From the NCBI GenBank assembly GCA_026545225.1, contig CM048845.1, positions 14,074,501-14,138,500 on the forward strand: DNA of 64,000 nt, in the 5' to 3' direction. Made by a program: the position numbers and the translations under genes. This document shows positions 56,871 through 64,000 of the stretch, piece by piece. A model generated the notes under the pieces. It was not told where the DNA came from and made no database searches. It saw only the letters and a program-made list of their open reading frames with translations. Position 1 is the first letter of the stretch, and every line of letters starts with the position of its first letter. The DNA comes from Cornus controversa (lineage: Eukaryota; Streptophyta; Magnoliopsida; Cornales; Cornaceae).

Positions 56871-58093
56871 AACAGTTTCATACTTGATATATCTTTATTA
56901 GAGCTTGAGTTGTATTGTTGTGCCTCCACACTGCAGGATATATTGTATATAGGTGGTCTCTTGTGAAGAGTATTTCATGAATATAAATTGATTTGGGTAG
57001 GAGATGGAACCTAAATAACATGTTAGTTTAGTATTAAGTACTAAAAGATGTTAATAATACTCTATTTTTTATAAATTAATGCACCGAACGATTAGCTATA
57101 TTAATTAATTAATTGTACTAGCTGCTGAAGTATAGTGGTTATTGTCGGTTAGTTAGAACATTACTTACTGGACTTTAAAGCTCACCCCTTATTTTTCCCC
57201 CACATTTCAGGTGTGTGAAATCAGCATCTATAGCATAAAGGAAGAGGATTCCACGTGAGGATTGTTTCGGTGGAACCTTGTTTCTATATTCTTTTATTTC
57301 AGTTTTTGAGACAACATTTGTTATAAAAATCGTTTAGATGATAACTTTGATTTTGGTTGCATTTAACTTTCTGGATATCAGTTGGGTACGTCATATGAAT
57401 TAATGTTTATGGTTGAGATCTCTTTTATATGATAACAATGTGAGAACAGGTGGTGCCAGGTTATTAGTAATCCTATGGTAAGATGTGATATTAAGTCAAC
57501 CACAGGTTGAGAGAAAGGTTAAGAATACCCCGACCTCAACTTGGGGGTGTGACAATTGGTCTTTCGTTTCGAAAGATAAGAAAGTACCACTAAACCATCT
57601 ACTAGTTAAAGATTTATCTGGTGTTTTTATTTTTTCTAATTTTTAAAGAAAAAGTTTACAACTAAATGGAAACATGAAAAATTTATCTAGTAATTATTTT
57701 AACTAATAACTTTCAACTACTGATATTCGCTCCACAAACTTGTTAAGTTGGACTCTCCTAGTCTCCTAAAATGAAATTATGAAAAAATATTTGAACCACA
57801 CAAAGCATTATTCTTATGTCATATTTGTCTTTCTATATTAGCATGAGATTCCTTCTTCTTTCTTATGTTTTCACTCTCTCCCTTTTTATTTACCAGACAA
57901 TGCGGCATTTCTCAAATCAACACTCTTTCACATTCTTTACATTGTCAAAGCTTCTCTCTTAGGATTTCCAATTTTGTTGAAGGAGAACTTGGAGATAGAT
58001 GTATAAATTTGTGATTGTGCTTAGTATCACATCATATTTTGGTTCATCAAATAAAAAAATAAACAACAACAACAACAAACAAACAAACACTAT
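56871..58093. other. Intergenic, includes left arm of the duplicated inverted-repeat element
   Basis: 56950-57551 ends CTTGGGGGTGTGACA, which looks like the end of a gypsy-type LTR, but its start was not found. From about 57700 to 57960 it matches the arm at 28274-28500 (CTACTGATATTCGCTCCACA; TTCTTCTTTCTTATG). No gene is seen. Confidence 0.5.
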
Positions 58094-59435
58094 TGTTATC
58101 CAAATAATAACCCTAGAGGACGGTGAATAGGGTATAGGACAAACAAAGGAAAATAATCTGATTAAAATAATTGTGCAAGACTCTAAATGAAAAAATTAAT
58201 TTGTGCAAAAAATAATAGAAGAATTAAATTAGCAATGCACAAATGAATTGAAGTAGAGAGATAATCAAATGCAATGAACACGAGCATGTAACGTAGTTCG
58301 AATTCTCCTACTCAACGACTCAAAATCCCTCTTAAGATTTTTTCAAATCAAATAGTAGCTTCTTTTTGCAAATGGAGAGCAAACCTTTACAGGTAAGCTC
58401 TTCAAGCTCTTTCCCCTCTCTTGCTAAGTGAAGTCTTCATTTAGGCTTCTAGGGTTTCAATAACCCTTTACAATGTAGATAGAGAAGAGTAATGAAGAAT
58501 TGTAGTACAATAGATTATCTCACTCAAAAGATGGATACACAATTTAATGCTCACAATCTATAGTTATGATTGAATCACAAGATGCTGCTCAAATCTTGAT
58601 TGAATGAAAGTAAATAACAATAAATAATGATCAATATAAGTTCCAATGGTAGTTATCTATATTCATAAATATAGCTAAGCCTTATTTATATAGCCCTTCT
58701 AAAAAATATGATTGTTAGAGGTGGTTGGGGTGTATTAAATGCACCAAACTAGTCGTTTGAATTTGAAATTTGCTAAAAACATTAATCTAATATTAAAACC
58801 AGATGACTAATCTACTTAGATCAGACTACTGATAAAGAAAAATGAGGCGACTGATTAATTAGGATTTTGGAACCTCAACTTACTGGTCACTATCAGGTGG
58901 TTAATCTTAAGATCAGACAACTGTTCTTAATGAACCCCTAATACCCAACTCACTGTCCATCATCAGTCGACTGTGCTCAATGAGCAGTCAACTAATGTTA
59001 GCCAGAACCCTAAACATCATGTTTTTAAGTAAAGGTAAAAGATTAAATCACCTCAAGTTTTTATGACATGATTCATTATATCAAGACCTATTTCTAATAA
59101 CTTAAAGACTAATAAAATGATGTGTATGGTATGCATTATGGTTCTATTGATTCAATCATAGTATTTGAGTTTTAAAAAATTTATTTAAAAATAACTTTGA
59201 CAATTAAATTTTAAATCTCACAAGACTATACTACCCCTAACATTTTTTTTCTGCATCAAAGTCTTTTGGGTTTGAATTCCTTCTTATAAGGAATGTCTTC
59301 GCTTTACTTTAGTTGATATGTAAAACTTATTTTAAAGCACATGCTCAAGTGAAAGAGTTAGTATAGAACACTTTCATTGGTTTGTTATCATCAAAATTAC
59401 AAAATTGCCCTTATGTTAAAAACTTTAGGTTAACA
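58094..59435 (-). mobile_element. Solo LTR, copy in unit 3
   Basis: Counterpart of 28648-29968. On the minus strand it begins TGTTAACCTAAAGTTTTTAA, even closer to the TGTTGACC start of Copia-A LTRs. Flanking ACTAT (58089-58093) and ACTGT (59436-59440) look like a 4/5 target duplication. The GTCGACTG-type cluster is at ~58790-59005. Confidence 0.82.
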
Positions 59436-59449
59436 ACTGTCATCCCAAA

Positions 59450-59750
59450 GTCCAACTTATAATCGTTTTATTTAAAATTATTTAGGTATACAATGTGTTT
59501 TATTAATTTATTACATAATTTATCATTAGATTTTGAAAAATAATGGAGGAAACTAAAAAAATAGATGACTCATGGATATTGTGGCACATTGCTACCCCAA
59601 AGTAAAAATTCTAATCATTTTATTTAAAATGATTTAGGTAAACAATGTGTTTTCTTATATTATTATATAATTTATCATTAGATTTGGTGAAATACTGGAG
59701 GAATCATTAAAATTAGATGACTCATGGATATAGCGGCACATGAACAACCA
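59450..59750 (+). repeat. Tandem duplication, unit-3 counterpart of 29970-30265
   Basis: Two ~148-bp units, each with TTTATCATTAGATTT and GACTCATGGATAT, in the same order as in unit 2. Confidence 0.75.
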
Positions 59751-59939
59751 TTTCAACTACTTATCACTGCTGCAAAAGACACGCGATGACTAAAAATTCA
59801 TTTCAAATTTTATCACCACTGCAACATACACACAATGACTAAAAACCATTAATCTGAGTTATCTTATATAGTAGAGGAGGTGTCTTATTAAATTAAATAT
59901 ACTAGAAAATATGAGGGTGTTGTCTAGGCAAGATGTTAT

Positions 59940-62900
59940 TGTGAGTATCGTGGTGTGGAAGTGACTACAAAAATTTGTTTAAAACCTAGAGGGGGGTGAA
60001 TAGGTTTACTTGCTCGTTTGTCCAATTTTTCAGATTAATTTAATTTTAAGTCCAATTAAAAATTAAACAACCACACAAAGTAAGTTAATAAAATAAAGTG
60101 TAGAGATAACACCAGATATATGTAAAAAACTTAAAATGGGAAAAAAATTAGAGGTGAGGTTGTAACCTCAGAGAACCAAATCCACTATCGTCGAAGCAAA
60201 GTACTACACACTCTCTCCGAGACTCACACCCACTCCACTCTACCAAGAATTTGATGCTGAACACTTTCGGCTTACTTTTGCGACTCCATGTCTAATTACT
60301 ACAGACTTCAAGTTAACGTCACAATCCTTGTAGAAGGATAACTTGAAGAGCACGAACACTTTGCAAATATCTTGTCCCCTTCGAAGTGTGATTGTCTTCT
60401 CATTCCTCACCAACGAACAGTTGAGAAAAAATCAAATGAACCAGTGACTGATCAATAAGAAATCTCTAAAGTAGTCTTCGAATGGTTGATCAAGCAGAGA
60501 GAACTATAACCTTAATCACTCAGTGTATATATGTTCTCAAATAAAGATAACCATAAAATTTAATGTCAATTTTCTGCCCTAATACTTCTCATAAGCATTA
60601 GTATCATCAATTACTTTCACAATTTCATCACCACCTACATCCTTAACCTCATCTTCAATTTTTTTCTCAACCACTCTCTCACTATGTCACTTTCAGGTAA
60701 CCCTAAGGTACTTATCCATTCTTCTTCCTCAAGTTGATCATTTAGGCCAAGAATCATCAATCACAACATTAATAGATTCATTTACAACTTTAGTGCGACG
60801 ATTATAAACCCAATAAGCCCGATTATTCAATGCATACCTCAAAAAGTATCCTTCATCACTTCTATAGTCAAAATTTTCCAAATTCTCCCTATCTTTAAGG
60901 ATATAACATTTACTTTCAAAAACTCTAAAGTGTTTAATATTGGGCGTCTTATCATACCACAATTCATATAAAGTCTTTTTAGTTTCAGGCCTAAGGTACA
61001 CCCTATTCAAAACATGACAAACAATACTAACAGTTTCAGCCCAAAAATATTTAGCTAACTTACTCTCATGAAACATAGTATGTGTCATCTCTATAATTGT
61101 CCTATTGTTCCTCTCAACTACACTATTCTGCTGATGTGTTTTGGGAGCAAAAAATTTATGATTTATGTCAAGATTATCACAATACTCAATGTAAGGTCTA
61201 TGTTCAAATTCACATCATCTATCACTCCTAACACGAGTTATTGCATATCCTTTCTCATTTTGGATCCTTTGACAAGTTGACCTAAAGAAAACAAGAGCAT
61301 CAGACTTTTCTCTCCAAAAATCAATAAAAATAAATCTTGAAAAATCATCAACCATTACCAGCATAAACTTTTTACCACTTATACTTTGAGTTCTAATTGG
61401 ACTCATCAAATCCATATGAATCAATTTTAAAGGTCTGGAAGTACCTCGATGCTTAAGTCTTTTATGTGACACCCTAGTTTATTTTCCTAATTGATATGGT
61501 CTACATACCTCATCTATTGGCCTTTTCAACTTAAGCAAACCTCAAACTCGTTCATAATTAGACAGACTTACCAAATCATTATAATTCACATGACCAAGTC
61601 TCTTATGCCATAAGATAGCTTCACTAGTAACTGCAAGAAAACACACATGTGAAGGATTTGAAAATATCACATAATAATTATCAGAAGTTCTAGATCCTTT
61701 CAAAAGACAATCACCCTATTCATTAGTTACAAAACATCTATGCTGAGTAAAATTAACTTGAAAATCATTATCACATATTTGAATAATACTCAACAAGTTT
61801 GTAGCTAAACCTTTAACATAAAGAACATTTTTGAATTCACCAAAAACTGAAAAATCAATCTACTTTTACCATTTAATTTAGATGCATTGTCATCATCAAA
61901 AGTAACAGACCCACCAAAAAAATATTAAAAGTGATAAATAATGTTTTGTCCCCAATCATATGACTAGAGTAACCATTATTAAAGCACCAACCTATAGGAC
62001 CAAGTACTCTAAGTGCAGTGTGCATGACTAAATATTTTAGACTATTCTTCTTCACCCAAACAGTATCAGATTTATTGTTAAGTGATTTCGTAACTGTTTT
62101 AGATTCAAAATTATTAGTCTTTAATGGCTCTTTTTTCTTGATCTTCTCTTTAACTTTACAAAAATTTAGAACAAAATTAGAGTAAGTCAATTTATCAAAA
62201 TTTTCTTTTAATTCATGTTGCTTATTTTAAAGTTCTTTCATCTCAATAAGCAAGGCTCTTGAACTGTCCAAGGTTTTACGCTTTTCAGTTCAATTATCCT
62301 CTTTTGACACCTATACTTGATGTCACCTTTTTCTCTACAAAAATGACATGTTGAAACAAGTTTTGGAGCATGAGTAACAACAAAAGGCTTAGTCTCAACT
62401 TTCACAAAAACATCTTTTGATTTTTGAAGTGAAAAATTATTTAAAGTTGAAATCAATTCTTTTTTATTATTCAAGTTTTTAGAAACATCCAACTTACCAA
62501 ATTTGCAAGTGTTAGAGTTAAATTTCTAAAAAAACTGATTAGATTCAACAAGTTCATTTTTCAAATTATCAATCTTATGCTCAAGTGAATTATTAAACCA
62601 TTTAATTTGTTTAACTTCCTGTTCCATAAATTTAACTTTACCAAGAAGATTCATCTTATCACGTCTAAGTTTGTCTAAATTTTTATTAGTAACTGAAACC
62701 TCTAATTTATAAATATCTCTATCAAGTTCAATAAGTTTTAATTTCTCCAACAAATTTTCATAATCTTTTTTTAACTTAGACCAATCAAGATGCATACCAG
62801 TGACAGACTCAGAAAATTAAGGTAAAACATTATCATCATCAGAAGACACAATATGAGACATCTTGGAATATACAACTAAATCAACTAGACAAAATCTAAC

Positions 62901-64000
62901 TCAAGACTGAGCAACCCGCTCTAATACCAAATGTAAGTTATGCCGTGCAGAAACGGTTCAGTTAATTTAGAGTGAGATGCTAATCCTTAGACCTAGCTCA
63001 AAGGGGTGAATAGGTCTTCTTGCCCAATTTTTATTATTGATTAATTACCTATAACAATTAATAATTAAGCATCCAAATCAATCACAAAATAAATAAAGCA
63101 AGTAAGGAAACTTAAAGATGACACTAGGAATTTTACGTGAAAATATTAGGAAGAAAAAAATCACGGGGGTGAGGTAGACACCTCCAGAGAAACCAATCCA
63201 CTATCTCAAAGCAAAGTACAACAGACTTTGTCCCAGACTCACACCCTCTCTACTCTGACAAGAACTTTGATGCAGAACGCCTCAAGCTTACTCTCGTGAC
63301 TCCCTCGTCTAATTACTACAGAATCCCAACTAACATCACTATTCTTTCAAAAGGGTAGCTGAAAGAACACAAATACTCCTCAAGTATTTTATCCCCTTTG
63401 TAGTGATCATTTCTCTTTCCTCTTCAGATAAAATTAAGTAGTGTAAAAGAACTGCTGCTCTGATCAAACTGTATATCTTGATGTAGACTTTGAAGATTCC
63501 ATTGATCGGATTGAGAAGAACATCACAATTTAAACACTCCATGTGTATGTGCTTTAAAAAATATAAACAAAAGAATAAAAATTATCTGTTAAAAAATATC
63601 TCCTCTGCTTTCTCCCTCCAAAAATATTTTTTGATATGCAATGAAAGCTCTTTAAAAACATTAATTTTTTTGTCTCTCTTAGAGAGAAAACATAAGTAAA
63701 AAAAATTAAAAGGAAACAAATTCTAGTGTTTTAAGAAAGTTTGGGATCAAATCTATGTCAAAACTAGATAAAAAGAAGGCAAAATTTGCAGACTAGAAGC
63801 CTTGGACCGATCCAACTCAAACTTAGACCGGACCAGCCCTGTAAAAATCTCATATTGAGATGCTGAGACCTCTTGGACCAGTCCAGCTGTGCTTGTGACT
63901 AAAAATCAAGTCCTGAAAGCTCTTGGATTGGTCCGGGTAAGACTTGAACTGGTCCAACCTTCAAAAATATGAATTGGTGACTTCAAAAATCTATATTGCA
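59940..64000 (-). mobile_element. Ty1/copia element 'Copia-D', minus strand, broken and cut by window end
   Basis: LTR-like DNA at 59940-~60560 and from 62932 past the window end share TGTRAGT starts, a GGGTGAATAGGT word, and CAGACTCACACCC. Between them, read leftward on the minus strand, are: a primer site (complement of AACCCGCTCTAATACCA, 62914-62930); gag with coiled coil (62795-62526) and a CCHC knuckle (~62335, CHFCREKGDIKYRC); protease-like text (~62000); GAG-pre-integrase and integrase core (61640-61215, IHMDLMSPIRTQSISGKKF, MVDDFSRFIF); and the C-terminal integrase part (61088-60738, AETVSIVCHVLNR). The element is broken, with many breaks, and the two LTR pieces are quite diverged, so it is old or composite. 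Its insertion at 59940 ends the homology of unit 3 with unit 2. Confidence 0.82.
62932..64000 (-). repeat. 5' LTR of Copia-D (incomplete in window)
   Basis: Begins at TGTAAGTTATGCC beside the primer site and continues past base 64000. It has GGACCGGTCC-like words (TTGGACCGATCCAA, AGACCGGACC, TTGGACCAGTCCAG) at 63805-63960. Short ORFs inside it are not genes. Confidence 0.75.

Noticed and set aside
1-64000. tRNA, rRNA or known ncRNA genes
   Set aside because: No cloverleaf with A/B boxes and no rRNA-like conserved stretches were noticed. The only tRNA-like words are retrotransposon primer sites.

Overview
The window is nuclear DNA of a flowering plant, probably a eudicot and perhaps a woody one. 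The reasons are the AT-rich intergenic DNA, plant-type LTR retrotransposons with initiator-Met-tRNA primer sites, plant MITE/hAT/Mutator/PIF relics, and plant mTERF-family genes with organelle presequences. No species can be named from the sequence alone. No rRNA, tRNA or CRISPR array was seen.

The only convincing host genes are three tandem, same-strand mTERF paralogues at about 14.6, 23.9 and 50.2 kb, plus a decayed relic of a fourth at 17.24-17.66 kb. They are predicted mitochondrial (possibly plastid) nucleic-acid-binding helical-repeat proteins. Each gene carries a shared promoter (CCATTGG, TATA box; a telo-box in two copies) and shared 3' flank. They are the cores of a three-unit segmental duplication: unit 1 about 14.0-23.4 kb, unit 2 about 23.4-31.0 kb, unit 3 about 49.9-59.9 kb. 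Copies 1 and 3 have a 143/161-bp GT-AG segment near the 3' end that is missing from copy 2.

Layout. 1-1.4 kb: minus-strand MULE transposase relic. 1.9-11.6 kb: a broken Ty1/copia element with an extra ORF after pol. 11.6-14.4 kb: LTR-like relic, minisatellite and MITE pieces. 14.4-18.4 kb: mTERF copy 1 and pseudogene. 18.4-23 kb: hAT, PIF/Harbinger and MITE debris. 23.4-31 kb: unit 2, including an old inverted-repeat element that holds a solo LTR. 31-33 kb: LINE relic and local repeats. 33.1-42.6 kb: a broken Ty3/gypsy chromovirus with 2.4-kb LTRs. 42.6-49.9 kb: LINE relic, a 1-kb hAT element, a gypsy-type solo LTR with 5-bp target duplication, a PIF ORF1-like relic, a 47-bp minisatellite and a Mutator-like MITE. 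49.9-59.9 kb: unit 3, with a 127-bp almost perfect palindrome, a TRIM and the second copy of the old solo LTR. 59.9-64 kb: a broken minus-strand copia element running off the window.

The most unusual structures are the 63+1+63-bp palindrome at 54488-54614, the family-specific clusters of 10-16-bp palindromes inside several distinct LTR families, the intron presence/absence difference between mTERF paralogues, and a copia element whose extra ORF is preceded by a copy of the LTR's palindrome cluster plus a TATA-like site. No clearly new biochemical system was found.
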